From Candidatus Woesearchaeota archaeon (lineage in GTDB: Archaea > Nanobdellota > Nanobdellia > Woesearchaeales > GW2011-AR4), in assembly GCA_016185945.1 (NCBI GenBank), contig JACPMR010000015.1, positions 71,256 through 135,255 on the forward strand: a stretch of DNA of 64,000 bases. Reading direction: 5' to 3'. Of this stretch, positions 33,000 to 41,612 are shown in pieces. Every line of letters begins with the position of its first letter. The first letter of the stretch is position 1. A model generated the notes under the pieces. The model did not search any database. It saw only the letters and a list, made by a program, of their open reading frames with translations, and was not told the origin of the DNA. Made by a program: the position numbers and the translations under genes.

Positions 33000-33794
33000 G
33001 TGGAAGTAAGAGTGCTTGAAAACAACAAAGAGCAGGGCAAACTTTCATTTATTTTGAAGGACTCTAATCCTGTTTATGCAAACACATTGAGAAGGCTCAT
33101 GATAGATGAAGTGCCTACAATGGCTATCGAGGATGTTGAGTTCTCGAGAAACAATTCAGTACTCTACGACGAAATGATTGCGCACAGACTTGGTTTGATT
33201 CCATTGAAGACAGACTTAAGGTCATATAACTTGCCTGAAAAATGCAAATGCGAAGGCAAAGGCTGCAACAGATGCCAGTTAAAGATGATTCTCAGGGCAC
33301 AAAAAGTGGGCACGGTTTATTCATCTGAAATTAAAAGCAAGGATCCTGCCGTCAAGCCAGTTTATCCTGATATGCCCATAGTAAAGCTGCTTAAAGGGCA
33401 AAGCTTGGAGATTGAGGCAACAGCAGCTTTAGGCAAGGGTAAAAATCACATAAAATGGAGCCCATGCCATGCTTACTACAAATACAGGCCAATTGTTGAA
33501 ATCACTGGTGAAGTTAAAAATCCAGAAGCTATAATCGAAGTGGATCATAACAACATTTTTGAGATAAGGGACAGAAAGCTTGTTGTAAACAAAGACAGGG
33601 TGCTTGAGTGCGATTTGTCGCTTGATTTTTCTGAGATAGACAAAAATGTAAAAGTGATGGCAAGCGAAACAGATTTTGTTTTTTACATTGAATCATTCGG
33701 GCAGCTAAGCTGCAAAGAGATAATAAACAAAGCAGTGGACATTTTAGATGAACAACTTGACGAGTTTGTAGAAGAACTCAAAAAGAAGAGATAA
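33000..33794 (+). CDS. rpoD: RNA polymerase subunit D (Rpo3)
   Basis: A 264-residue homologue of Rpb3/bacterial alpha-NTD that nucleates polymerase assembly with subunit L. NPVYANTLRRLMIDEVPTMA and EMIAHRLGLIPLKTD are the alpha-like signatures. A zinc loop is visible as KCKCEGKGCNRC, comparable to that of Rpb3. The start is taken as the GTG at 33000, which follows the S11 stop by one base and is preceded by GGAGGG; a longer frame begins inside rps11 but is unsupported. It is the last protein gene before tRNA-Leu(GAG). Confidence 0.95.
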   Translation: MEVRVLENNKEQGKLSFILKDSNPVYANTLRRLMIDEVPTMAIEDVEFSRNNSVLYDEMIAHRLGLIPLKTDLRSYNLPEKCKCEGKGCNRCQLKMILRAQKVGTVYSSEIKSKDPAVKPVYPDMPIVKLLKGQSLEIEATAALGKGKNHIKWSPCHAYYKYRPIVEITGEVKNPEAIIEVDHNNIFEIRDRKLVVNKDRVLECDLSLDFSEIDKNVKVMASETDFVFYIESFGQLSCKEIINKAVDILDEQLDEFVEELKKKR

Positions 33795-33806
33795 CCCGCT
33801 TATGCT

Positions 33807-33903
33807 GCGGGGGTGGCAGAGCCTGGTCAAATGCACAAGGTTGAGGTCTTGGCAAATGCCTTGTCCCTTAGTGGGTGCGCGTGTTCGAATCACGTCCCCC
33901 GCA
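33807..33903 (+). tRNA. tRNA-Leu(GAG) with an 11-nt intron
   Basis: Acceptor GCGGGGG/CCCCCGC, D arm GCAG...ATGC and T arm GCGTG-TTCGAAT-CACGT are present, with a long variable arm (TCCC-TTAG-TGGG) as expected for leucine. The anticodon stem CAAGG/CCTTG encloses 18 bases: the loop TTGAGGG (anticodon GAG) plus an 11-nt intron (TCTTGGCAAAT) after position 37. Discriminator is A. An 11-nt intron is at the lower limit of what the archaeal splicing endonuclease is known to handle. It lies between rpoD and rpl18e, within the ribosomal operon. Confidence 0.88.
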
Positions 33904-33930
33904 TTAAAATAAATTCATTAAAAAATTAAA

Positions 33931-34296
33931 ATGGCAAAAAGAACAGGCACAACAAATCCTATTTTGTTGCGGCTTATAATGGAATTGAAGAAGAGAAGCA
34001 ATGAGCAGGACGTAAACATCTGGAGGAGAGTTGCGATTGATTTAGAGAAACCCACAAGGCAAAGAAGAGCAGTTAATCTCTCAAGCATAAGCAGGTACAC
34101 AAAAGAAGATGAGATCATTGTTGTGCCCGGAAAGGTGCTTGGAGCCGGAAACCTAAATCACAAACTTACAATCTCGGCATTTCAGTTTTCAAATGGCGCA
34201 AAGGAGAAGATTGAAAAAGCAGGCGCAAAGATTGTACCATTACTTGAGCTAAGCAAAGAAAATCCAAGCGGAAAAGGAATAAGAGTAATAGGTTAA
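33931..34296 (+). CDS. rpl18e: 50S ribosomal protein L18e
   Basis: A 121-residue archaeal/eukaryotic-specific L18e. NPILLRLIMELKKRSNEQDV, WRRVAIDLEKPTRQRRAVNL, IVVPGKVLGAGNLNHKLTIS and the C-terminal NPSGKGIRVIG are diagnostic. It follows tRNA-Leu(GAG) by 27 bases and is followed by L13 after two bases, in the standard archaeal order L18e-L13-S9-RpoN. Confidence 0.95.
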   Translation: MAKRTGTTNPILLRLIMELKKRSNEQDVNIWRRVAIDLEKPTRQRRAVNLSSISRYTKEDEIIVVPGKVLGAGNLNHKLTISAFQFSNGAKEKIEKAGAKIVPLLELSKENPSGKGIRVIG

Positions 34297-34298
34297 AA

Positions 34299-34712
34299 AT
34301 GATTATAGACGCTAAAGACACAATTTTGGGAAGATTGAGCAGCTATGCTGCAAAACAGGCATTGCTAGGCAGTAAAGTAGAGGTTATAAACTGCGAAGAA
34401 TGTATTGTAAGCGGAAAAAAGAATGACGTACTGGAAGAATACGCGAAAAGAGTACACAGAAAAGCTCCTGGAAAAGGACCATACTTTTACAGAAGGCCTG
34501 ATATGTTTGTAAGAAGAACTATTAGAGGCATGCTTCCGTGGAAAAGGGCCCGCGGCAGAAATGCTTTCAAAAACATAAAATGCTATGTGGGTGTGCCTGA
34601 GAATTTGAAGAATGAAAAATCAATAAAAATTGAATATGCAGATGCAGGCAAGCTTACAATAGATTACTTAAAAGTTAAAGATATATGCAGGGCGACAGGA
34701 GGAAAAATATGA
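34299..34712 (+). CDS. rpl13: 50S ribosomal protein L13
   Basis: A 137-residue archaeal L13, an early assembly protein of the large subunit. IIDAKDTILGRLSSYAAKQAL is the start, followed by VINCEECIVSGKK, GPYFYRRPDMFVRRTIRGML, and PWKRARGRNAFKNIKCYVGV. Its TGA stop overlaps the ATG of rps9 by four bases (ATGA), indicating coupled translation. Confidence 0.96.
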   Translation: MIIDAKDTILGRLSSYAAKQALLGSKVEVINCEECIVSGKKNDVLEEYAKRVHRKAPGKGPYFYRRPDMFVRRTIRGMLPWKRARGRNAFKNIKCYVGVPENLKNEKSIKIEYADAGKLTIDYLKVKDICRATGGKI

Positions 34713-35110
34713 AAACATTCCATGCTTCAGGAAAAAGGAAGCAGGCAATTGCAAGGGCAACATTAAAGCAAGGCAATGGATTGATTAGAATAAATAACAG
34801 ACCATTGGATTTTACAGAGCCAAAAATGTCAAGGCTCAAGTTAATGGAGCCATTGATTCTGGCAGGCGATGTTGCTGGGAAGGTTGATATTGACGTAAAT
34901 GTTGCTGGAGGAGGCATAACTTCGCAGGCAGAAGCGTCAAGATTGGCGATTGCAAAAGCCCTTGTTGACTTCACAAAAAGTGACAAGCTTAAAGAGACAT
35001 TTTTGAATTATGACAGGAACTTGCTAGTTGCTGATGTAAGAAGGAAGGAAGTTGCAAAGCCCAATAGGCATGGGCATGCAAGGGCAAAAGTTCAGAAGAG
35101 TTACAGATAA
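34709..35110 (+). CDS. rps9: 30S ribosomal protein S9
   Basis: A 133-residue S9 whose C-terminal tail reaches the P-site tRNA. KTFHASGKRKQAIARATLKQ, RPLDFTEPKMSRLKLMEPL, and GGGITSQAEASRLAIAKALV are characteristic, and the end GHARAKVQKSYR carries the conserved terminal R. I use the ATG at 34709, which overlaps the L13 stop; an earlier in-frame ATG lies inside L13. In most archaea rpoN follows directly, but here about 2.3 kb of foreign-looking DNA intervenes. Confidence 0.96.
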   Translation: MKTFHASGKRKQAIARATLKQGNGLIRINNRPLDFTEPKMSRLKLMEPLILAGDVAGKVDIDVNVAGGGITSQAEASRLAIAKALVDFTKSDKLKETFLNYDRNLLVADVRRKEVAKPNRHGHARAKVQKSYR

Positions 35111-35302
35111 TAAGGTTAAATAAGCCTTTTTTTATTAAATAATAACTAATTTAGCCTTTATTTATAAAATTAAACCCAAAAAATCTTTATTTTCTATTTT
35201 AAAGTGTTATTTCACTTTCTTTAATTCTATACCACTGGACATCCTCGTGTGAACTTTATAAAGTAAAGATTCTACAAATTTTTTGATTAACTCGTTATTT
35301 TT

Positions 35303-35393
35303 AATCACCTCAAACATGTTTCGACTGCCAAATTATGATTTTCGCTACGCTAAAAATCATTTACGCAGTCTCAACTCATAAAACTCGGTGATT
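35303..35393 (+). promoter_or_regulatory. Nested hairpin immediately before the homing-endonuclease gene
   Basis: Three nested inverted repeats form one long imperfect stem: AATCACC/GGTGATT (35303-35393), GACTGC/GCAGTC (35323-35370) and ATGATTTT/AAAATCAT (35335-35360). It ends five bases before the ATG of the endonuclease gene. It may control that gene or be the scar or remnant of an inserted element. The rest of the 287-base gap after rps9 is AT-rich, with no further gene. Confidence 0.6.
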
Positions 35394-35397
35394 CAAA

Positions 35398-36534
35398 ATG
35401 AACTCGTATAGAAATCAAAAAATTAGTTTGGTAGAATTTATACCAAATAGAGTTATCTGTAAGAATTTCCCAGAAAAAAGTTTTGATTTGAATAGAGAAG
35501 AAAATGGCAATTACATAAATTTATCATATTTTACTGAGCTTCACAACCATAGAGGGCTTGTTGGCAAGAAAAAATATGAATTATTGCTCCCAAAATATGT
35601 AAGGAGAAATCAGGAAACTTTTGAAGTTCTGGGATTATTGCAAGCTGAAATGGGAAAACAGCATGATGGTAAGATAGTTTTCTGTAATCATGAATACAGA
35701 TTAGTTAAAAAAGTTATGGAATGGTTTGAAAAAGAATTTGATTTGCCAAAAGATTCTTGGAAATGGTATATAAAAGTCAATATTAATGAGTCTTCTGATG
35801 AAAATTACAGGAAAGAAGTAGAAAATAAAGTCATTAATTATTGGACTTCTAAAATTGGATTATCTTTAGAATTATCTTATCCAAAAAAGATTAGTTACAT
35901 TAAGAATACTAAAAATACGAAATTGGGATTTTACGATTATGGAACATTGATAATAGAGATGGGTTCTAACTTATTCAGTCAAATATTAAAAAGTTTTGTT
36001 AAAAATACTTTTTATAAAATTATTCAGTACAATGACAATGAGATTAGGTGGTTTATTAGAGGTATCATTGCTGGAGAATCTAATATAGAAATACATACGC
36101 AAGAGAAACATTATAGGGTTTTTATTAGCGCTAAAGAGTTCGCAGAAAGAAAAATTTACCAAGAATGTTTGAAAAGGTTAAAAATAGAATCTACTAATTA
36201 TCCTAATTTTGTTGGTTTGATTATATCAAGAAAGGAAAATAATCTACAGCTATTGAAACAAAAACTCATGACTTTAAGCCCTGAAAAATACAACAAATTT
36301 TTGAGGATGATGAATCTTTATGAAGATTTTGACGGCTTAAAAGAATGGAGAAACAATCTTCAAAAACCACATAACAAAATACCTCAAAATAAAATCAATA
36401 GTATAATAGAATTACACAATCAACATCCAGACTGGCCTGCTTGGAAAATCGCAGAGCAAGTTGGAGTTAGCGATATTAAAGTTCAGAGAGTGAGGAAAGA
36501 AAGATTATTAAAAACGACAAATTCGGTAATATAA
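35398..36534 (+). CDS. LAGLIDADG-type homing endonuclease with C-terminal HTH
   Basis: A 378-residue protein with two diverged LAGLIDADG helices: VLGLLQAEMGK (about 76-86) and FIRGIIAGESNIEI (about 221-234). The acidic residues are replaced by E, which is common. The spacing suits a monomeric double-motif enzyme. The C-terminus has a helix-turn-helix (DWPAWKIAEQVGVSDIKVQR). It is free-standing: it is not within an intein or an evident intron. It lies between rps9 and rpoN, which are normally adjacent. Amino-acid and base composition are more AT-rich (K, N, I, E-rich) than the flanking ribosomal genes, consistent with transfer. Confidence 0.78.
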   Translation: MNSYRNQKISLVEFIPNRVICKNFPEKSFDLNREENGNYINLSYFTELHNHRGLVGKKKYELLLPKYVRRNQETFEVLGLLQAEMGKQHDGKIVFCNHEYRLVKKVMEWFEKEFDLPKDSWKWYIKVNINESSDENYRKEVENKVINYWTSKIGLSLELSYPKKISYIKNTKNTKLGFYDYGTLIIEMGSNLFSQILKSFVKNTFYKIIQYNDNEIRWFIRGIIAGESNIEIHTQEKHYRVFISAKEFAERKIYQECLKRLKIESTNYPNFVGLIISRKENNLQLLKQKLMTLSPEKYNKFLRMMNLYEDFDGLKEWRNNLQKPHNKIPQNKINSIIELHNQHPDWPAWKIAEQVGVSDIKVQRVRKERLLKTTNSVI

Positions 36535-36547
36535 GTGGTGGAGTTTA

Positions 36548-37282
36548 TTAGTCGAATCTGGTGCTCATTATACCTTCATAATTCTGATATATCATCCTAT
36601 CAAATTCCACCCCTAAAAGATTTAGTGGTTTACATATTTTAGTTAGAATATCATTTTCTACTTCATCATAAATTTTAGGATTATTTTCAACTCCTTTTGG
36701 AATATTAATGCCTACTTTTGTTAATATGCTTTGAACACGCACATCTAATGCGATAGCATTTTTAACGATTCCAAGTTCCATTAATAAATCTCTAGAGCTT
36801 TTACTTCCCATATATTTAAAATTGTTTATTAAAAATCGTATCTTTTCTTTATCTGCATTTTGTTCTTTGATTTCCGAAATTCCCCTTAGTAGATCTTTAG
36901 GCCCATCTTTAAAAGTTTTTAATATTTTTAAATTATAAACAAGTGCATTTGTCTTTCTACATTTTGTGATATCAGAACTTGCATAACGAGTATGAACTTT
37001 ACGTAAGACATAGTTAATTTTCTTTTTTAACTCATCATCTTCCATCAGTATCAATTTTTCATATGTAACTTGATTTTTAAGTTCAATATCCTTATTGAAT
37101 TCATCAGCAGGTTTAGAGTTCCCCACAACCATTACCTGAGTAATCAATTTTGACCATATTTTATCATTTGTATTTGATTCCCAGTTATTATCAGCAGGCA
37201 CTTTAATTTTAGAGAAAAATTTAAGTTTTATTTCTTCAAATTTTCTTAGATGTTCTTCATTAATTTCTAGCATAATTTTCAA
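36548..37282 (-). CDS. Putative HhH-GPD-superfamily DNA glycosylase
   Basis: A 244-residue mostly helical protein. Near the C-terminal half, YMGSKSSRDLLMELGIVKN followed by AIALDVRVQSILTKVGINIP resembles the helix-hairpin-helix plus catalytic aspartate (ALD) of HhH-GPD base-excision glycosylases, including archaeal 8-oxoguanine glycosylases. The usual K in the hairpin of AP-lyase members is not clear. It lies in opposite orientation beside the homing endonuclease, inside the insertion between rps9 and rpoN. Assignment is moderate and depends on that single motif region. Confidence 0.55.
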   Translation of the reverse strand: MKIMLEINEEHLRKFEEIKLKFFSKIKVPADNNWESNTNDKIWSKLITQVMVVGNSKPADEFNKDIELKNQVTYEKLILMEDDELKKKINYVLRKVHTRYASSDITKCRKTNALVYNLKILKTFKDGPKDLLRGISEIKEQNADKEKIRFLINNFKYMGSKSSRDLLMELGIVKNAIALDVRVQSILTKVGINIPKGVENNPKIYDEVENDILTKICKPLNLLGVEFDRMIYQNYEGIMSTRFD

Positions 37283-37397
37283 TAACTATCTTGTTTATTT
37301 ATAGGTTTCTTTTTTTGGTGTAATTATGACTATGCGAAGTAAGTTTATAAAACCACATCAAAACCTTTAAAAATAGCCGAATTTTCTACGTCTTAAT

Positions 37398-37595
37398 ATG
37401 ATAATACCCATAAGATGCTTCAGCTGCGGCAAGCCGATCGCACATTTGTACGAATCTTATACTGAAAGAGTAAACAAAGGAGAAGAGCGCAAAAAGGTTT
37501 TGGACGAGCTTGGCTTGCAGAGATATTGCTGCAGAGCAATGTTTTTGGGGCATGTTGATTTGATAGATACTGTAGCTCAGTTTAAGAAGTTTTAA
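37398..37595 (+). CDS. rpoN: RNA polymerase subunit N (Rpo10)
   Basis: A 65-residue homologue of eukaryotic Rpb10, a zinc-bundle subunit of the polymerase. IIPIRCFSCGKPIAHLYESY and LGLQRYCCRAMFLGHVDLID provide the CxxCn...CC zinc site, in which the tandem cysteines are characteristic. The start ATG follows a TTTAAAAATA box and short leader, so it may now have its own promoter after separation from rps9 by the inserted DNA. Confidence 0.97.
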   Translation: MIIPIRCFSCGKPIAHLYESYTERVNKGEERKKVLDELGLQRYCCRAMFLGHVDLIDTVAQFKKF

Positions 37596-37615
37596 TTTTT
37601 ATTTTTCTTGATACT

Positions 37616-38191
37616 ATGAAGTTTGCGATTGAACATCTTGAACCTGAACTTTATGATTGGTGCTTAATTGAATACGAGCATATTTCCAAAATTGTTGGGA
37701 AAAATAATCTGATTTTTACAAATATTAACAAAAAAAATTATAATAAATTTAAAAAATATGGCGCTGTTTATGGAAAAAGCATTTCAGAATTAAAATTAAA
37801 TAAAATATGTGTCTTGTCACAATATTCAAAAAAACAATTAACAACAAATGACAAGAATAAATTCCAATATTTTGTTTTTGGAGGTATTCTTGGTGACAAT
37901 CCTGCAAAGAAAAGGACAAACATATTAGTCAATAATCTAAAAAAACATAATATAAAATTCGAGATAAGAAATCTTGGCAGCTTGCAGATGTCGACTGACA
38001 CTGCAGTTTATGTTGCCAAGGAAATTTTGAATGAAAGGAAATTGAATGATTTTAAGTTTGCTGATGAGTTGGAAATTGAAATTAATGAAAATGAAAGTGT
38101 TATTTTGCCATTTAGGTATGTTGTTGATAACAATAGATTGGTGATTAATGAGAAATTGGTGAAATATTTGAGGAAGAAAAGGGGATTTTAA
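37616..38191 (+). CDS. SPOUT-type methyltransferase (SFM1/DUF431 family)
   Basis: A 191-residue protein resembling the eukaryotic/archaeal SFM1 family (PF04252). IEHLEPELYDWCLIEYEHIS is the family start, and FVFGGILGDNPAKKRT with IRNLGSLQMSTDTAVYVAKE forms the knotted SAM-binding region. In yeast SFM1 methylates an arginine of ribosomal protein S3; the archaeal substrate is unknown. It begins 20 bases after rpoN on the same strand, within a translation-related neighbourhood. Confidence 0.82.
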   Translation: MKFAIEHLEPELYDWCLIEYEHISKIVGKNNLIFTNINKKNYNKFKKYGAVYGKSISELKLNKICVLSQYSKKQLTTNDKNKFQYFVFGGILGDNPAKKRTNILVNNLKKHNIKFEIRNLGSLQMSTDTAVYVAKEILNERKLNDFKFADELEIEINENESVILPFRYVVDNNRLVINEKLVKYLRKKRGF

Positions 38192-38192
38192 A

Positions 38193-38327
38193 ATCTTTAA
38201 TGATTCAGAAGAAATCTATAGTTTTACTGATTGCATGAGCCAAGCAATAATGGATTTGGCACAAATACGATATATTGCTACTTTTGATAGATTATTTGGA
38301 AAATTAGATGTTGAAGTTATATCTTAA
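38193..38327 (+). pseudogene. C-terminal remnant of a PIN-domain (VapC-like) gene
   Basis: Immediately after the SFM1 stop, one frame encodes about 43 residues with no start codon of its own: YSFTDCMSQAIMDLAQIRYI and ATFDRLFGKLDVEVIS, then stop. This is the typical last third of a VapC PIN domain (TDC, IATFD acidic residues). The N-terminal part with the first aspartate is absent. The first 60-70% of the gene is missing, so it is a broken toxin gene. An initiator within it at ATG 38256 would give only a fragment. Confidence 0.6.
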
Positions 38328-38381
38328 TTCTTGAATTGATTACAAAATCTTTAAAAATCCTAGTATAAAACTTTATTCTTT

Positions 38382-41081
38382 ATGGTTGACTTTAAAGAAA
38401 TTGCAGATAAATGGCAGAAGAAATGGGAAGAAAAGAAAATATTCAAAGTACATGAAGACCCAAAAAAGAAGAAGTTCTATTGTTTAGAGATGTTTCCCTA
38501 TCCATCCGGCCGTTTACATATGGGCCACTTGCGCAACTATTCTATCGGAGATGCTTTAGCCAGGTATAAAAGAATGCAGGGGTTTAATGTTATTTACCCT
38601 ATGGGGTACGATGCTTTCGGCTTACCAGCAGAAAATGCTGCTATAAAACATGGAATCGAGCCTGACAAATGGACTTTAACCAATATAGATGCTATAAGGC
38701 AGCAGCAAAAGGAAATGGGTTTTTCGTACGATTGGACTAAAGAGGTGATTACGTGCAATGAAGATTATTACAAATGGAACCAATGGATTTTCTTGAAATT
38801 CTATGAGAAAGGTTTAGCTTACAAGAAAAAGGCAGCTGTAAACTGGTGCCCGAGCTGTGCAACAGTCCTTGCAAACGAGCAAGTGATTGACGGAAAATGC
38901 TGGCGATGCAGTAGCGATGTCACAGAGACATTACTTGAGCAGTGGTTTTTCAAGATAACTGATTATGTAGAAGAACTCCTGAACGACATTGAAAAGCTAG
39001 AGCACTGGCCTGAAAGAGTAAAGGTGATGCAGCACAACTGGATTGGGAAAAGCCATGGAATTGAGATATTTTTCAAGATAAAGGAAACAGGACAAGTTAT
39101 CCCTACATTCACCACAAGGCCAGATACAATCTATAGCGTTACATTCATTGTTATTGCACCAGAGCATCCATTAGTCCTAGAGTTAGTTAAAGGAACCAAA
39201 TATGAAAAAGAAACTTTGGAAACAATTAAAAAAATAAAACAGCAAACTCGGGAAGAAAGAACGACTGCAGAAGGGAAAGACAAGATAGGATGCTTTTTGG
39301 GCAAGCATGCTGTAAACCCCGCTAATGACGAAGTCGTACCAATATATCTAGCAAATTTTGTGTTGATGGATTACGGCACAGGAATTGTCATGGCAGATGC
39401 CCACGACCAGAGGGATTTTGAGTTTGCAAGAAAATATGGAATTCCTTTAAAATTTGTGATTTCGCCAGACGGCAAGGCGCTTGATGCAAGCAAAGCAATA
39501 CAAGCGTTTACGGAAGATGGGATTCTTTTTGATTCTGGACAGTTCTCTGGAATAAGCAACAGGGAAGCAATAGAGCCAATTTCAGAATGGATGGAAAAAG
39601 AAGGCATAGGAAAAAGAACTGTAAACTATAAGCTAAGGGACTGGCTTATTTCAAGACAAAGATACTGGGGCACTCCAATTCCAGTCGTTTACTGCAGTAA
39701 ATGCGGCATTGTGCCTGTGCCATATGATGATTTGCCTGTAAAACTGCCAAAGCCAGAAAAATGCAAGTTTACTGGAAAGGGAAATCCATTAGAGACTTGC
39801 AAGGAATTTACCGAGATAAAATGTCCAAAATGCAAAAGCAAAGCCAGACGGGAAACGGATACAATGGATACTTTTGTTGACAGTTCATGGTACTTCTTGA
39901 GGTATTGCTCGCCAAAATATGACAAAGAGCCATTTGACAAGGAAAAGGCAGAATACTGGATGCCTGTTAACCAATACATTGGAGGGATAGAGCATGCAAT
40001 TTTGCATTTGCTTTATGCAAGATTTTTTACAAAAGCTTTAAGGGATTTGGGATTGGCAACAGTTGATGAACCATTTGCAAGACTATTGACGCAGGGAATG
40101 GTTACAAAAGACGGGAGGGCAATGAGCAAGAGCCACGGCAATGTTGTCGATCCCGGAGAGATTTACAACAAATACGGACCGGATACTGCAAGGTTATTCA
40201 TTTTGTTCGCTGCATTGCCAGAAAAAGAGCTTGATTGGAACGATAAGGGCGTTAATGGCTCATTTAGGTTTTTGAAAAGAGTTTATAATTTGGTTCATGA
40301 AAATCTTAACAGCATTTCTTTAAAGCATTATGACGAGCACAAGCTCAACAATAATGACAAATATGTGCTGAGCAAAATACACCTCACTATAAAGAATGTT
40401 ACAGAGCACATGGAAAATTTTGAATTCAGCTTGGCAATAGGCAAAATAATGGAGTATGTTGATGTGTTGCAGAAATACAAAGAAAAGCAAAAAGAAGTTT
40501 TTGGAGAGGCAATCAAAAATCTTGCTTTGCTAATGCTTCCTTTTACGCCGCATTTGAGCGAAGAAATATGGCATATGATAAGGGCAGAGGGCTTTGCATC
40601 ATTGCAGAAATGGCCAAGCTATGACGAGAACAAGATTGACAAAAGGGCAGAGGCTATTGCAATGCTTGTTGAGAACACAAGAAGAGATGTAATTGAGATT
40701 TTGAAGCTTGCAAAAATAGAGAAGCCAAAAAAGATAACGTTGTTTGTCGCTGACAAGTGGAAATACGATTTTATGGTGTCCTTAAAAACAGAGATGAAAA
40801 AAATAAGAAATGCAAGCGAGATAATTAAAGCTTTGATGGCAACTGATTTGAAGATCTACAGCCACGAGGTAAGCAAGCTTGTGCCAAAGCTTTTAGCTGA
40901 TGAAACAAAAGTGCCGCAGGTTGTTTTAAGCCAGGATGCTGAGGTCCATGCGTTGAGTGATGCTTCAAGAAGCTACGAAGGGGAGTTCAGGTGCAATGTT
41001 GAAGTAATAGTTGCAGAGAAGGCAAAGGAAATCAAGGCAAAACAGGCATTGCCAAGCAAAGCAGCAATCTTGGTTGAGTAG
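38382..41081 (+). CDS. leuS: Leucyl-tRNA synthetase, bacterial type
   Basis: An 899-residue class I synthetase. [20 protein letters not shown] (with HIGH as HMGH at 46-49), [20 protein letters not shown] and [12 protein letters not shown] are the bacterial/mitochondrial form; archaeal enzymes have a different pattern. A zinc region ([22 protein letters not shown]) and the editing CP1 domain with TTRPDTIYS follow. The KMSKS motif is [12 protein letters not shown]. It is longer than typical bacterial LeuRS (about 820-880). A bacterial-type LeuRS in an archaeal ribosomal setting suggests horizontal replacement. Confidence 0.95.
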   Translation: MVDFKEIADKWQKKWEEKKIFKVHEDPKKKKFYCLEMFPYPSGRLHMGHLRNYSIGDALARYKRMQGFNVIYPMGYDAFGLPAENAAIKHGIEPDKWTLTNIDAIRQQQKEMGFSYDWTKEVITCNEDYYKWNQWIFLKFYEKGLAYKKKAAVNWCPSCATVLANEQVIDGKCWRCSSDVTETLLEQWFFKITDYVEELLNDIEKLEHWPERVKVMQHNWIGKSHGIEIFFKIKETGQVIPTFTTRPDTIYSVTFIVIAPEHPLVLELVKGTKYEKETLETIKKIKQQTREERTTAEGKDKIGCFLGKHAVNPANDEVVPIYLANFVLMDYGTGIVMADAHDQRDFEFARKYGIPLKFVISPDGKALDASKAIQAFTEDGILFDSGQFSGISNREAIEPISEWMEKEGIGKRTVNYKLRDWLISRQRYWGTPIPVVYCSKCGIVPVPYDDLPVKLPKPEKCKFTGKGNPLETCKEFTEIKCPKCKSKARRETDTMDTFVDSSWYFLRYCSPKYDKEPFDKEKAEYWMPVNQYIGGIEHAILHLLYARFFTKALRDLGLATVDEPFARLLTQGMVTKDGRAMSKSHGNVVDPGEIYNKYGPDTARLFILFAALPEKELDWNDKGVNGSFRFLKRVYNLVHENLNSISLKHYDEHKLNNNDKYVLSKIHLTIKNVTEHMENFEFSLAIGKIMEYVDVLQKYKEKQKEVFGEAIKNLALLMLPFTPHLSEEIWHMIRAEGFASLQKWPSYDENKIDKRAEAIAMLVENTRRDVIEILKLAKIEKPKKITLFVADKWKYDFMVSLKTEMKKIRNASEIIKALMATDLKIYSHEVSKLVPKLLADETKVPQVVLSQDAEVHALSDASRSYEGEFRCNVEVIVAEKAKEIKAKQALPSKAAILVE

Positions 41082-41525
41082 CTATTTTTTTACTGATTTT
41101 TCGTATTCTTTAACTATTTTTTCTGGCTCGTAATTAAAAAATCTTTTTAGTGTTTCCCAAAAGTTTTTTGGATGATACATTTTTATATCGCTTAACTTCT
41201 CAAGCCAGAATTCTTCTCTTACCTCAACGAAATGTGCGGCTATTACTGAAAGCCCGTATAGAGCCATGCCAACACCAGCAAATACATAAATTATTGTGAA
41301 TATCTTGCCTAAATCTGTTTTTGGGGTTATATCCCCATAACCAACAGTAGTCATTGTGTAAGCAGAAAAGTAAAGCGCATCAAGATAGCGCCATCCTTCG
41401 GCATAGTGGTAAAATGTTGCGCCGCCAAAGAGAACTATCATAAGAACCAAGAAGATATAAAACATTCTTCTATGGTATCTCCTGTGCTCTTCTTCCTCCA
41501 TTTTAAGAATGTCCTCTTTTTTCAT
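41082..41525 (-). CDS. Two-helix potassium channel
   Basis: A 147-residue protein with a charged N-terminus, an outer helix (FYIFLVLMIVLFGGATFYHY), a pore helix, the selectivity filter TTVGYGD, and an inner helix (IFTIIYVFAGVGMALYGLSV). This is the 2TM (KcsA-like) channel fold, which forms tetramers. No RCK domain is fused; the C-terminus is a short charged helix. I begin at ATG 41525 because the upstream in-frame TTG would only add four residues. It is convergent with leuS, with zero spacing. Confidence 0.92.
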   Translation of the reverse strand: MKKEDILKMEEEEHRRYHRRMFYIFLVLMIVLFGGATFYHYAEGWRYLDALYFSAYTMTTVGYGDITPKTDLGKIFTIIYVFAGVGMALYGLSVIAAHFVEVREEFWLEKLSDIKMYHPKNFWETLKRFFNYEPEKIVKEYEKSVKK

Positions 41526-41612
41526 ATGGTAAAACAAAAATCAAAACTATTTAAATTTTTGCACCAAAAACAATATAAATAAGAGAAATCAACACAAAAC
41601 GTGTTTTCTAAA

